Source of the DNA: Fusobacteria bacterium ZRK30
GTDB taxonomy: Bacteria > Fusobacteriota > Fusobacteriia > Fusobacteriales > Fusobacteriaceae
Assembly (NCBI GenBank): GCA_024628785.1
Contig: CP102404.1
Coordinates: 1 to 64,000, forward strand
DNA length: 64,000 bases
Direction of reading: 5' to 3'
In this document: piece after piece, positions 7,843 to 17,401 of the stretch
How positions within the stretch are numbered: position 1 is the stretch's first letter
Layout of the letters: the number at the start of each line of letters is the position of its first letter
Notes under the pieces: model-generated
What the model saw: the letters and a program-made list of their open reading frames with translations, nothing else
What the model was told of the DNA's origin: nothing
Databases searched by the model: none
Made by a program: the position numbers and the translations under genes

Positions 7843-9033
7843 ATGTTAAATCAAACTAGAGAAGAAAGGTTAATTGCATTATGCCAGGAATTAATTAGAA
7901 ATCCATCTGTTTCTGGAGAAGAGGAGAAGGTAGTAGAAGCAATAAAAAAGGCAATGTTAGATGAATTTGGATTTGATGATGTTCAGATAGATAGATATGG
8001 AAATATCATAGGAAGAATTAAGGGAAATAAACCAGGAAAAGCAATATTATTCGATGGTCATATTGATACTGTCCCGGTAACAGATGATTCAGTGTGGAAA
8101 TATGCTCCATTTGGAGGAGAAATTGTTGACGGTAAGATTTATGGGAGAGGAACTTCAGATATGAAAGGACAGGTGTCTGCAATGATTGCTGCTGCATCTT
8201 ATTTTGCTGAAGATATAAAAAAAGATTTTGCTGGAGAAATTTATGTAGCAGGTGTAGTACATGAAGAAATATTTGAAGGGATTGCAGCTAGAGAAATTTC
8301 TAAAAATATCAAACCAGATTATGTAGTAATTGGAGAATCTTCAGAGCTTAACCTTAAAATTGGTCAAAGAGGTAGAGGAGAAATTGTAGTAGAAGTATTT
8401 GGAAAACCTGCACATTCAGCTAACCCGCATAAAGGAATTAACTCTGTAGTTAAAATGGCCGGAATAATAGAAAGAATAGAAAAACTTGTGCCCACTGAGC
8501 ATCCAGAGTTGGGAAAAGGAATTCTTTGTTTAACTGATATTAAATCGTCACCATATCCAGGAGCATCTGTAGTCCCTGAACACTGTAGAGCAACTTTTGA
8601 TAGAAGGCTTCTTGTTGGTGAAACAAAAGAATCAGTTCTTGCTCCAATAGAAAAATTATTAGAAGAAATGATGGCAGCAGATCCCCAGTTGAAAGCAAAA
8701 GTATCCTATGCAATAGGTAAAGAAATGTGTTATACAGGAAACCATATCGAAGGAGAAAGGTTCTTCCCAGGTTGGCTTTATTCGGAAGAAGATGAGTTTG
8801 TACAGGCAGCACATAAAGGATTAAAAGAAGCAGGAATTAATTCTGAGATTACTCAATATTCATTCTGTACTAATGGTTCTCATTATGCAGGTGAAGCAGG
8901 AATCAAAACTATAGGATTTGGACCGTCAAAAGAAAATTTAGCTCATACAATTGACGAACATATTGAAATAGAACAACTTTGCTTGGGAGCAAAAGGATAT
9001 TATGGGATTTTAAAATCAGTTTATAATAAATAA
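7843..9033 (+). CDS. ygeY: YgeY-family M20 metallohydrolase
   Basis: The 396-residue zinc-dependent M20 amidohydrolase shows the metal-binding segment DGHIDTVP (D71, H73, D75), the catalytic acid pair VHEE near residue 143, and a late histidine in NLAHTIDEH. It is the length of E. coli YgeY and belongs to the group annotated as selenium-metabolism-associated hydrolases because it co-occurs with xdhD, ssnA and ygeX. The exact substrate is uncertain; hydrolysis of an acyl- or carbamoyl-diaminopropionate-type intermediate feeding YgeX would fit the context. It has a strong AGGAGG site and lies in the same operon as ygeX. Confidence 0.9.
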   Translation: MLNQTREERLIALCQELIRNPSVSGEEEKVVEAIKKAMLDEFGFDDVQIDRYGNIIGRIKGNKPGKAILFDGHIDTVPVTDDSVWKYAPFGGEIVDGKIYGRGTSDMKGQVSAMIAAASYFAEDIKKDFAGEIYVAGVVHEEIFEGIAAREISKNIKPDYVVIGESSELNLKIGQRGRGEIVVEVFGKPAHSANPHKGINSVVKMAGIIERIEKLVPTEHPELGKGILCLTDIKSSPYPGASVVPEHCRATFDRRLLVGETKESVLAPIEKLLEEMMAADPQLKAKVSYAIGKEMCYTGNHIEGERFFPGWLYSEEDEFVQAAHKGLKEAGINSEITQYSFCTNGSHYAGEAGIKTIGFGPSKENLAHTIDEHIEIEQLCLGAKGYYGILKSVYNK

Positions 9034-9051
9034 TATTAAGAAGGTGTGTAA

Positions 9052-10641
9052 ATGGATATTCTAATAAAAAATGGAAAGATAGTTGATGGAACACTGACAA
9101 AACCTTTCATAGGAGATCTGCATATAAAAGACGGGAAAATACATGCAATAGGTGAAAAAATTGATATTGATGGGATAAAAACAGTGGATGCCAAGGGCCG
9201 TGTAGTTGCTCCGGGATTTATTGATACTCATAGTCACTCAGATTTAGTGATGCTCCTTAATCCTTACAATGAAGTAAAGATTAGACAAGGGATAACAACA
9301 GAGGTGCTGGGCCAGGATGGAATATCTATGGCTCCGCTCCCTATTGAATATATCAGTCCTTGGAGAAAAAATCTGGCTGGTCTAGATGGTGATTCAGATG
9401 ATATAGACTGGGAATATGAAACAACAGAAAATTATTTAAACATGATGGCTAACCAGGGTGTAGGACTAAATGAAACATATTTAGTCCCCCACGGGAATAT
9501 AAGAATGGAAGCTATGGGGTTGGCCGGGGAAACAGCTACAGATAAACAGATAGAAAGGATGTGTGAAATAACAAGAAGAGAGATGGAAGCAGGAGCCTAT
9601 GGTCTTTCTACTGGACTCATCTATATGCCATGTGCTTATTCCGAGACAAAAGAAATTATAGAGATGTGTAAAGTGGTAGCTGAATATGATGGCGTATTTG
9701 TAGTCCATCAAAGAAGTGAAGCCGACACCATATTAAGCTCTATGAAAGAGATTATAAGAATTGGAAAAGAATCGGGAGTAAAAGTCCATTTTTCTCACTT
9801 TAAAGTATGCGGGAAGCAAAACTGGAAATATATCGATGAAGTTATTGAATTGTTGGAAGAAGTAAAAAAAACTGGAATAAAAGTATCGTTTGACCAATAT
9901 CCATATGCAGCAGGAAGCACTATGCTTGGAGTTATTTTACCGCCCTGGGCACATAATGGGGGAACAGATGAATTAATAAAAAGGTTAAAAAGTAAATCTG
10001 ATAGGGAAAAAATGAAATCTGATATAGAAAAAGGGATTCCAGGCTGGGATAACTTTGTGGATTTTGCCGGGATTGATCAAATATTTGTAACATCTGTTAA
10101 AACTGATAAAAATCAGGAAATAGTAGGAATGAGTTTAGAAGAGTTAGGAAAATTTAAAGGGAAAGATCCATTGGATGCAACTTTTGACCTTTTAAGGGAT
10201 GAAGAGAATGCAGTTGGAATGGTAGATTTTTATGGAAAAGAAGAACACATAATAAAATTCATGAAAAGACCGGAACATAATGTTTGTACTGATGGATTAA
10301 TGGCTAAAGGGAAACCCCACCCAAGAGCATATGGTTCTTTCCCAAAAATACTTGGAAGATATGTAAGAGAGAAGAAAGTATTTACTATAGAGCAAGCTAT
10401 CAATAAGATGACTAAAAAAGCTGCAGAAGCTATCGGGATTAAAGGAAGAGGCAGTTTAGAAGTTGGAAAACATGCTGATGTTCTTATTATAGATATGGAA
10501 ACCGTTATTGATAAAGGAACATTTATAGACCCTGTTCAATTTCCTGTGGGAATAGATAATGTTTTTATTAACGGACATCACGTAATAGATGAAGGTGTTT
10601 ATAATAAAATACTTGCAGGGAAGGTAGTTAAAAGAAGCTAA
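9052..10641 (+). CDS. D-aminoacylase / N-acyl-D-amino-acid deacylase-family amidohydrolase
   Basis: The 529-residue amidohydrolase-superfamily protein has the HxH metal motif at H60/H62 (DTHSHSD) after an N-terminal beta-sandwich strand, GHGxE-type segments replaced by DGISM and HGN turns, and a C-terminal 'GSLEVGKHADVLIIDME' strand typical of the family. These enzymes hydrolyse N-acyl or N-carbamoyl amino acids and hydantoin-like rings. Here it probably opens or trims an intermediate of purine ring breakdown. It starts 18 bp after ygeY with an AAGGTG site and is co-transcribed. Substrate not readable from sequence. Confidence 0.8.
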   Translation: MDILIKNGKIVDGTLTKPFIGDLHIKDGKIHAIGEKIDIDGIKTVDAKGRVVAPGFIDTHSHSDLVMLLNPYNEVKIRQGITTEVLGQDGISMAPLPIEYISPWRKNLAGLDGDSDDIDWEYETTENYLNMMANQGVGLNETYLVPHGNIRMEAMGLAGETATDKQIERMCEITRREMEAGAYGLSTGLIYMPCAYSETKEIIEMCKVVAEYDGVFVVHQRSEADTILSSMKEIIRIGKESGVKVHFSHFKVCGKQNWKYIDEVIELLEEVKKTGIKVSFDQYPYAAGSTMLGVILPPWAHNGGTDELIKRLKSKSDREKMKSDIEKGIPGWDNFVDFAGIDQIFVTSVKTDKNQEIVGMSLEELGKFKGKDPLDATFDLLRDEENAVGMVDFYGKEEHIIKFMKRPEHNVCTDGLMAKGKPHPRAYGSFPKILGRYVREKKVFTIEQAINKMTKKAAEAIGIKGRGSLEVGKHADVLIIDMETVIDKGTFIDPVQFPVGIDNVFINGHHVIDEGVYNKILAGKVVKRS

Positions 10642-10654
10642 AAAGGGGGGGAAG

Positions 10655-11992
10655 ATGTTTTTAATTGGAAACGGAAGATTAATAACACAAGAAGAAATGA
10701 ATCCCTTCTATCACAACGGAACTGTTGTGGTAGAAGGGAATAAAGTAATAGAAACAGGTGAAACTCAAACAATGAAAGAAAAATATCCAGATGCAGAATT
10801 TATTGATGCAAAAGGTCAACTGATAATGCCGGGAATGATCAATACTCATCATCATATATATAGTGCTTTTGCAAGAGGTATGGCTTCTACAGGACCAGCT
10901 CCAAAAAACTTTGTAGATATTTTGGAAAATATGTGGTGGAAAGTAGATAAAAATTTAAAATTAGAAGATGTAAAGTACAGTGCTCTTACGACATATATAG
11001 AAAGTATAAAAAATGGAGTAACAACAGTATTTGATCACCATGCAAGTCCAATGGCAGCAAAAGACAGTTTATTTACCATTGCAGATGCAGCTAAAGAAAT
11101 TGGGATAAGAACCTGCCTTTGTTATGAAGTTTCAGACAGAGATGGCATTGAGATACTAGAGGAGGGGATTAAAGAGAATACAGATTTTATTAAACACTAC
11201 AACACAAAAAACCAAAATATGATTAAAGGAATGTTTGGGATGCATGCTTCTTTCACTCTATCAAGTGAATCTTTACATAAGTGTGTAAAATCTATGGAAG
11301 GCCTAGATGCCGGTTACCACGTCCATACAGCGGAAGCTATAGATGATTTGGAAGATTCGCTAACTAAATATAACAAGAGAGTCATAGAGAGACTTGATGA
11401 ATATGGAATTTTAGGAGAAAAGACAATAGCAGTTCATTGTATCCACATAGATGACAATGAAATGAATATCTTAAAAAATAATGGAACTCAGGTAGTTCAT
11501 AATCCTGAATCAAATATGGGGAATGCAGTAGGTTGTTCCCCGGCTTTAGAATTATTAGAAAAAGGGATTAATGTAGGACTTGGAACCGATGGTTATACAA
11601 ATGATATGTTTGAGTCTATGAAAGTCGCTAATATAATACATAAACATGTAAAATCAAATCCTTCTGTAGCTTGGGGAGAAACACCTCAGATGTTGTTTGA
11701 AAATAACAGAAAGATTGTAGCTAAGTATTTTGATGGAAATATAGGAGTATTAAAGAAAGGAGCTATGGCAGACATAATAATAGCTGACTATAACCCATTA
11801 ACTCCTATGGATGAAACAAATTATAGCAGTCATATATTATTTGGGCTAATGGGTAGAAGTGTAAACACCACCATTATAGATGGAAAAATCATAATGAAAG
11901 ATAGAAAATTAGTAGGAATAAATGAAAATGAAGTATTTGAAAAGTCAAGAGAATATGCAAAAAAAATGTGGAATAAAATGTACTTAAAATAA
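10655..11992 (+). CDS. ssnA: SsnA-family aminohydrolase
   Basis: The 445-residue cyclic-deaminase-type amidohydrolase has the metal site NTHHH (residues 63-67), the later histidines in HVHTAE and VHCIH, and the aspartate segment GTDGYTND. It matches SsnA, a protein of the E. coli xdhD-ygeX region that is encoded beside selenium-dependent hydroxylases across gut anaerobes. Its chemistry is unproven; hydrolytic deamination or ring opening of a purine-derived compound is likely. It follows the deacylase-like gene by 13 bp behind a G-rich ribosome site. Confidence 0.9.
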   Translation: MFLIGNGRLITQEEMNPFYHNGTVVVEGNKVIETGETQTMKEKYPDAEFIDAKGQLIMPGMINTHHHIYSAFARGMASTGPAPKNFVDILENMWWKVDKNLKLEDVKYSALTTYIESIKNGVTTVFDHHASPMAAKDSLFTIADAAKEIGIRTCLCYEVSDRDGIEILEEGIKENTDFIKHYNTKNQNMIKGMFGMHASFTLSSESLHKCVKSMEGLDAGYHVHTAEAIDDLEDSLTKYNKRVIERLDEYGILGEKTIAVHCIHIDDNEMNILKNNGTQVVHNPESNMGNAVGCSPALELLEKGINVGLGTDGYTNDMFESMKVANIIHKHVKSNPSVAWGETPQMLFENNRKIVAKYFDGNIGVLKKGAMADIIIADYNPLTPMDETNYSSHILFGLMGRSVNTTIIDGKIIMKDRKLVGINENEVFEKSREYAKKMWNKMYLK

Positions 11993-12066
11993 ATTTTAAT
12001 TATTAGGATGAAAAGGAATGTGGATAGCTAAAAATCACAATAAAAATATTTAGGGGGAATTTTTTA

Positions 12067-13395
12067 ATGAGCGATAACAATAAATTATCAATAGGAGAAG
12101 CATTACCACTTAGTTTTCAGCATTTGTTAGCAATGTTTGTAGGGACAATTGTACCTCCAATTTTAATAGCAGGGGCAATTGGTGCCTCTATTGAGCAACG
12201 AATAACTCTTATTCAATCAGCACTTTTTGTATCGGCAATAGCAACTTTTATTCAGTTATTTCCACTACCTTTATTTAAAAAATACAAATTAGGATCCGGT
12301 CTTCCTATGATGATGGGAATGAGTTATGTATTTTTAGGATTAACTGTAGCAGTTGCAAAGGATCAAGGATTACCAGTTTTATTTGGTAGTTTGTTAGTTG
12401 CTTCAATAATTGGAGTTTTTATGGGGTTTTATGTAGATAGAATAAAAAAAATATTTACACCACTTATATCAGGAGTACTAGTTATATGTATGGGGATAGG
12501 TCTTTACCCATCAGCAGTAAGGAATCTTGCATCTGGGATAAAACCTGAAAACTATGGGGATCCTAAAAATATATTTGTTGGATTATTAGTAGTTTTCATA
12601 ATAGCTATTTTAAATAAAATTGGTAGAGGTATGATAAAAAATGCAGCTATTGTAATCGGAATGATAGTCGGTTATATAGTGGCAATTCCTTTAGAGATGG
12701 TTGATTTTTCAAGTATTGCTGAAGCTGGATGGCTTGCAATTCCAAAACCAATGGCTTATGGAATTGAGTTTGATACAGGAATAATAATTACATTTACCAT
12801 AGCTTATGCTATTTCTATTATTTCTTTACTTGGGTGTGGAACAGTAACAACATTTGGTGCATATGGAAGACCGCTTAAAGGTGAAGAAATTGCAAATAGT
12901 ACTATAGCAATGGGAGTAGGCTCTGTTATATCGTCTTTATTTGGATCTATACCAATGGCCGGACTTACACAAAATGCAGCAATTATTTCGATAAATAAAA
13001 AAACACAAAAAATTATATTTGTTTTAGCATCATTAATGGTACTAGTCACTAGTATATCCCCTAAAATAGCATCCTGCTTAATATCTATACCAAATTCAGT
13101 AATAGGAGGCGGAACTCTTGTAATTTTTGGAATGATTACTATCTCTGGGATGGGTCTTTTAAACAGAGTAGGTGATAATGAATATTCAAAATTAATCGCT
13201 GGAATATCGATTGCAATTAGTATTGGGATTACTTATAATCCAACAATGTTTTTAAAATTTTCACCAACAATACAAACGTTGATAGGAAAATCATCTCTTA
13301 TATCAGGAGTTATTATTGCTTTAATACTTCAGGAAATATACAGGTTAATAGATAGTTTTAATAGCAAGAAAAAGGTCATACAAGAAAATATTTAG
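12067..13395 (+). CDS. NCS2 nucleobase:cation symporter (xanthine/urate-type permease)
   Basis: The 442-residue protein has 12-14 membrane segments and NCS2/NAT features: 'SFQHLLAMFVGTIVPPILI' near residue 15, the glutamate-less 'GCGTVTTFG' and 'GSVISSLFGSIPMAGLTQNAAII' signatures, and 'GGGTLVIFGMI' near residue 340. Relatives import uracil, xanthine or urate with protons or sodium. Placed among purine-degrading enzymes, it most likely brings in xanthine, urate or a similar oxopurine. It sits 74 bp after ssnA with a GGGGGA site. The motif residues do not let me fix the substrate. Confidence 0.9.
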   Translation: MSDNNKLSIGEALPLSFQHLLAMFVGTIVPPILIAGAIGASIEQRITLIQSALFVSAIATFIQLFPLPLFKKYKLGSGLPMMMGMSYVFLGLTVAVAKDQGLPVLFGSLLVASIIGVFMGFYVDRIKKIFTPLISGVLVICMGIGLYPSAVRNLASGIKPENYGDPKNIFVGLLVVFIIAILNKIGRGMIKNAAIVIGMIVGYIVAIPLEMVDFSSIAEAGWLAIPKPMAYGIEFDTGIIITFTIAYAISIISLLGCGTVTTFGAYGRPLKGEEIANSTIAMGVGSVISSLFGSIPMAGLTQNAAIISINKKTQKIIFVLASLMVLVTSISPKIASCLISIPNSVIGGGTLVIFGMITISGMGLLNRVGDNEYSKLIAGISIAISIGITYNPTMFLKFSPTIQTLIGKSSLISGVIIALILQEIYRLIDSFNSKKKVIQENI

Positions 13396-13429
13396 GAACT
13401 TAAAATCAAATCAAATGAAGAGGTAACTA

Positions 13430-14797
13430 ATGAAAAATAAAACTTTATTTATAAAAAATGCAAAAGCCATAATTAGTTGTGATTCGAATGATCAAGTATA
13501 TGAAAATATGAATATATTCATTGAAAGTGGAGTTATTAAGGATATAAGTAATAAAGTTTATGAAGCTGAAAAAACAATTGATGCTACTGGAATGATCATA
13601 TATCCGGGATTAATAAATACCCACCACCATTTATATCAAATTTTTACCAGGAACCTCCCAGAAGTACAAAATATGGAACTTTTCCCTTGGTTATTACATC
13701 TCTATGAAATTTGGAAAAATTTAGATGCTGATACAATTAAATTTAGTTCGTTAGTTGGGATGGGAGAACTTTTAAAAACAGGTTGTACGACTTGTTTTGA
13801 TCACCATTACGTATTTCCTAATAATGTTGTTAATAACCTTATTGATGTACAGTTTCAAGCTGCAACTGAATTAGGGATTAGAATGCACTGTTCTAGAGGA
13901 AGTATGTCTCTAAGCAAAAAAGATGGCGGTTTACCACCTGATGCCGTTATTCAATCTGTTGAAGAAATTTTAAATGACTCTGAAAGACTTATAAAAGAAT
14001 ACCACGATTCAGAACCATACTCTATGAGACAAATGGTTTTGGCTCCATGTTCACCATTTAGTGTTACAGGGGAACTTATGAAGAAATCTGCTGAACTTGC
14101 GAGAAAATACAATGTTAGATTACACACCCATCTTTGTGAAACTATAGATGAAGAAAACTTTACAATTGAAAAATTTGGGATGAGACCACTTGAGTATATG
14201 AAAAGTCTTGGATGGATTGGGGATGATGTTTGGTTTGCTCATGGAATTCATTTTAATGATGAGGAGCTGGAACTATTAGCTAAAACGAAAACTGGAGTTG
14301 CTCATTGTCCAGTTTCAAATATGAAACTATCTTCAGGAATTGCAAGGATCTCTGAGATGCAAAAAATGAAAATTCCTGTAGGTTTAGCTGTTGATGGCAG
14401 TGCAAGTAATGATGGCTCTAACATTCTTGAAGAGATTAGGGTAGCATACCTGCTTCAAAGATTGAAATATAGTAATGAATCTATCGGTGGATATGAAATT
14501 TTAAAATTAGCAACTAATGGTGGTGCTGAAATTTTAGGAAGACAACATGATTTAGGCTCTTTAGAGGTGGGGAAAGCTGCGGATCTATTTATGATAGATT
14601 CCAATAGAATTGAGTTAGTCGGAGCCCAATATGATTATAAGGCTATCCTTGGAACTGTTGGAGTAAAAGGGAGTGTTGATTATACCATTGTTAATGGGAA
14701 TGTTGTAGTTGAAAATGGAAAATTAGTTAGTATAGATGAGAAAAAAGTGGCTTTAAAAGCCAACATTCTTGTTGAAAAATTAAATTGTTCCAATTAA
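13430..14797 (+). CDS. 8-oxoguanine deaminase-like amidohydrolase
   Basis: The 455-residue amidohydrolase has the metal triad NTHHHLYQ (H65-H67) followed by FTRNLPEVQNMELFPW, a stretch characteristic of 8-oxoguanine deaminases of the cog0402 group, plus HTHLCET, FAHGIHF and the aspartate segment AVDGSASND. The reaction converts 8-oxoguanine to urate and ammonia. That would link guanine-derived purines to a urate route inside this island. It shares the scaffold with SsnA but only modest sequence, so the two are separate family members. It lies 34 bp after the permease. Confidence 0.85.
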   Translation: MKNKTLFIKNAKAIISCDSNDQVYENMNIFIESGVIKDISNKVYEAEKTIDATGMIIYPGLINTHHHLYQIFTRNLPEVQNMELFPWLLHLYEIWKNLDADTIKFSSLVGMGELLKTGCTTCFDHHYVFPNNVVNNLIDVQFQAATELGIRMHCSRGSMSLSKKDGGLPPDAVIQSVEEILNDSERLIKEYHDSEPYSMRQMVLAPCSPFSVTGELMKKSAELARKYNVRLHTHLCETIDEENFTIEKFGMRPLEYMKSLGWIGDDVWFAHGIHFNDEELELLAKTKTGVAHCPVSNMKLSSGIARISEMQKMKIPVGLAVDGSASNDGSNILEEIRVAYLLQRLKYSNESIGGYEILKLATNGGAEILGRQHDLGSLEVGKAADLFMIDSNRIELVGAQYDYKAILGTVGVKGSVDYTIVNGNVVVENGKLVSIDEKKVALKANILVEKLNCSN

Positions 14798-14895
14798 ATA
14801 CTTATAAGAACAAGGGGTTAAAATATTACGCTGATATTAATAAATCAATTATTTAAAATATTGAGATAAAATTACAGAATACAGGGGGAGCAAAA

Positions 14896-15996
14896 ATGGC
14901 AAATATAAAAGTAAATTTCGCAGGACTAGAGTATGAAAATCCGGTAATCGTAGCAGCAGGGCCACCATCAAAAGATGCCAAAACTTGTGTGAATGCAATA
15001 AAAAATGGAGCAGCAGGAGTAGTAGCAAAAACTATATCATCTGTAGCAGCAGAGATCCCAAAACCATGTATGCATGATTTTAAAGGGAAACATTTTTTAA
15101 ATACAGAATTATGGTCTGAAGAATCTCCAGAACATTGGGTAAAAAATGAATATGCAAGATGTAAAGCTGCAAATGAGCCATTAATTATTGGATTGGGGTA
15201 TGTAGAAGCTGATATTAGAAAATTAATACCTATGGTAGACAAGTTCGCCGACGGATACGAAATATCAAGTCATTATGTTGGAAGAGATTTAACTCCAATG
15301 TTAAACACATTAAGAGCAGCTAAGGAATTATCTGTGAAGCCGGTATTCATGAAAGTATCTCCAGGTGTAGAAAATTTAGGTGAGGTAGCAAGACAATTAG
15401 AAGCAAATGGAGCAGACGGACTGGTAGCTATAAACTCTGTAGGACCATGTCTTTCTATAGATTTGGAAACTGGAAAACCTCATATGGGGTCTAAGAATGG
15501 ATATGGATGGATGTCAGGAGCAGCTATAAAGCCAATTGCAATGAGAGTAGTATATGAATTATCTGCAGCAGTTGATATTCCTGTATTCGCAGTTGGAGGG
15601 ATAACTAAAGGTGAAGATGTAATTGAATTTATAATGGCTGGAGCAACAGCAGTACAAGTATGTACTCAGGCAATTATTGAAGGTCCTAAGGCATTTGGAA
15701 GAATAGTTAGAGAGACTGAAAAATGGTTAGATGACCATGGATATGAAAGTTTAGATGATATAAGAGGAATGGTAGGGAAGCATTTAGAAAATAGAACAGC
15801 TCATAACTATGTAACTACACCACCAGTAGTAAAAGCAGAGAAATGTATCGGCTGTAGTATTTGTGCAAACCTCTGTCCATACCATGCAATTAAAATAAAT
15901 GAAGATAAGATAGCTGTAATCGATGCTAATGTATGTTTTGGATGCGGAGTATGTGTATCTAAGTGTCCTAAAGATGCTATGACTATTGCCAGATAG
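14896..15996 (+). CDS. PreA-like dihydropyrimidine/dihydroorotate dehydrogenase with ferredoxin tail
   Basis: Residues 1-300 form an FMN-binding TIM barrel of the dihydroorotate dehydrogenase/PreA family (GLEYENPVIVAAGP at the start, FMN-phosphate segment AVGGITKGEDV near residue 235). The C-terminus carries two [4Fe-4S] ferredoxin motifs, C317-x2-C-x2-C-x3-C and C347-x2-C-x2-C-x3-C. In E. coli PreA this subunit reduces pyrimidines together with PreT. At 366 residues it is shorter than E. coli PreA and no preT is present, so ferredoxin may be its partner. Its neighbours, a dihydropyrimidinase and xdhD, suggest reduction of a purine- or pyrimidine-derived ring before hydrolysis. GGGGGAG precedes the ATG. 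Confidence 0.85.
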   Translation: MANIKVNFAGLEYENPVIVAAGPPSKDAKTCVNAIKNGAAGVVAKTISSVAAEIPKPCMHDFKGKHFLNTELWSEESPEHWVKNEYARCKAANEPLIIGLGYVEADIRKLIPMVDKFADGYEISSHYVGRDLTPMLNTLRAAKELSVKPVFMKVSPGVENLGEVARQLEANGADGLVAINSVGPCLSIDLETGKPHMGSKNGYGWMSGAAIKPIAMRVVYELSAAVDIPVFAVGGITKGEDVIEFIMAGATAVQVCTQAIIEGPKAFGRIVRETEKWLDDHGYESLDDIRGMVGKHLENRTAHNYVTTPPVVKAEKCIGCSICANLCPYHAIKINEDKIAVIDANVCFGCGVCVSKCPKDAMTIAR

Positions 15997-16006
15997 GAGG
16001 TCAACA

Positions 16007-17380
16007 ATGAAACTTCTACTGAAAAACGGAACTATAGTAACAAGTGATAAAGTATTTAAAGAAGATATCCTTGTAGAAAATGGAGTGATATCCAAAATTG
16101 GCAAAAATTTATCTATAGATAGCGGGGAAGCAGTAGACCTCCATGGACAATATATTATGCCAGGTGGAATAGACGTTCATACACACTTTAATTTAGATGC
16201 AGGAATAGCAGTTGCAAAAGATGATTTTTATACAGGAACTGTGGCGGCTGCTTGTGGAGGGACCACTACAATAATAGATCATATGGGATTTGGACCTAAG
16301 GGGTGTACACTTCATCACCAATTGGATAAATATAAGGCAGACGCAAAAACAGATGCTGTAATTGACTATAGTTTTCATGGGGTAATCCAGCATATTAATG
16401 ATGAAATATTAGATGAAATGGATTCAATGGTAGAAGATGGAATAACTTCTTTTAAAGGCTATATGACATATGATTATAAGTTACAGGATAAAAATATGAA
16501 AGTTATTATGGAAAAGCTGAGTTCTTTGGGAGCAATGACAACTGTCCATGCTGAAGCCCATGATGAAATACAAGAACTTAGAAAAAAGTATATAGAAGAC
16601 GGGAAAGTTGAACCAATATACCATGCTAACTCAAGACCTGTAAAAGCCGAGGTTGAAGCTATAGAAAGAATGATAAAAATGTCTAAAGAAGCAGGAGAGG
16701 CTCCTTTATATATAGTTCATTTATCTTCTGGTGATGGTTTAGACGTGATAAAAAAAGCAAGAGCTGAGGGAGGTAATATTTATGCTGAAACTTGTCCTCA
16801 ATACTTATTTTTAAATGAAGATAACTATCTTGAGGATAAAAATAGAGGTCTTAAATATATAATGAGTCCTCCTCTCAGGGAAAAAAGCAATAATGAAAGG
16901 CTTTGGAAAGGAATAGCTGAAGGAGATATTCAGACTGTTGCAACAGATCATTGTCCTTTTGATTTTAAATTAAAAAAAGAACTTGGAAGTAAGGACTTTA
17001 CCAAGTGTCCAAACGGAGCACCAGGGGTAGAAACTAGAATAGCTCTTATGTATTCTGAGGGAGTAACTAAAAAGAGAATAAGCATAACTAAATTTGTCGA
17101 TGTTGTAAGTACAACACCAGCTAAATTATTTGGATTATATCCTAAAAAAGGAGAAATTACTTTAGGAGCAGATGCAGATTTTATGGTTATAGATCCTAAA
17201 AAAAAGATAACTATAGAACATAAAAATTTACATGAAAACGTTGATTATACACCTTATGAAGGAATAGATCTGGTCGGATACCCAACTATGACTATCTCTA
17301 ATGGGGAAATAATAGTAAAAGACGGAAAATTCTTAGGAAAAAAAGGACGAGGAAAATTTATAAAAAGGAATCGATTTTAG
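16007..17380 (+). CDS. hydA: Dihydropyrimidinase / D-hydantoinase-family hydrolase
   Basis: I place the start at the ATG at 16007, behind TAGGAGG, and not at an upstream TTG inside preA. The 457-residue enzyme has the metal pair H58-x-H60 (DVHTHF), the carboxylated lysine K150 (SFKGYMTYDYK), the later metal histidines (VHAEAHDE and IVHLSSGDGL) and the ATDHCPF aspartate segment. These are the full catalytic set for hydrolysing cyclic amides. It follows the PreA-like gene by 10 bp, so reduction then hydrolysis of the same ring is likely. hyuA/hydA genes belong to the cluster associated with anaerobic urate breakdown. Confidence 0.93.
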   Translation: MKLLLKNGTIVTSDKVFKEDILVENGVISKIGKNLSIDSGEAVDLHGQYIMPGGIDVHTHFNLDAGIAVAKDDFYTGTVAAACGGTTTIIDHMGFGPKGCTLHHQLDKYKADAKTDAVIDYSFHGVIQHINDEILDEMDSMVEDGITSFKGYMTYDYKLQDKNMKVIMEKLSSLGAMTTVHAEAHDEIQELRKKYIEDGKVEPIYHANSRPVKAEVEAIERMIKMSKEAGEAPLYIVHLSSGDGLDVIKKARAEGGNIYAETCPQYLFLNEDNYLEDKNRGLKYIMSPPLREKSNNERLWKGIAEGDIQTVATDHCPFDFKLKKELGSKDFTKCPNGAPGVETRIALMYSEGVTKKRISITKFVDVVSTTPAKLFGLYPKKGEITLGADADFMVIDPKKKITIEHKNLHENVDYTPYEGIDLVGYPTMTISNGEIIVKDGKFLGKKGRGKFIKRNRF

Positions 17381-17401
17381 CGTAATACCTAGGGGGGAGT
17401 A

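Noticed and set aside
14853-15242. 129-codon minus-strand frame opposite preA
   Set aside because: Shadow of the preA-like gene; its Ser/Pro/Phe-rich composition reflects the complementary strand.
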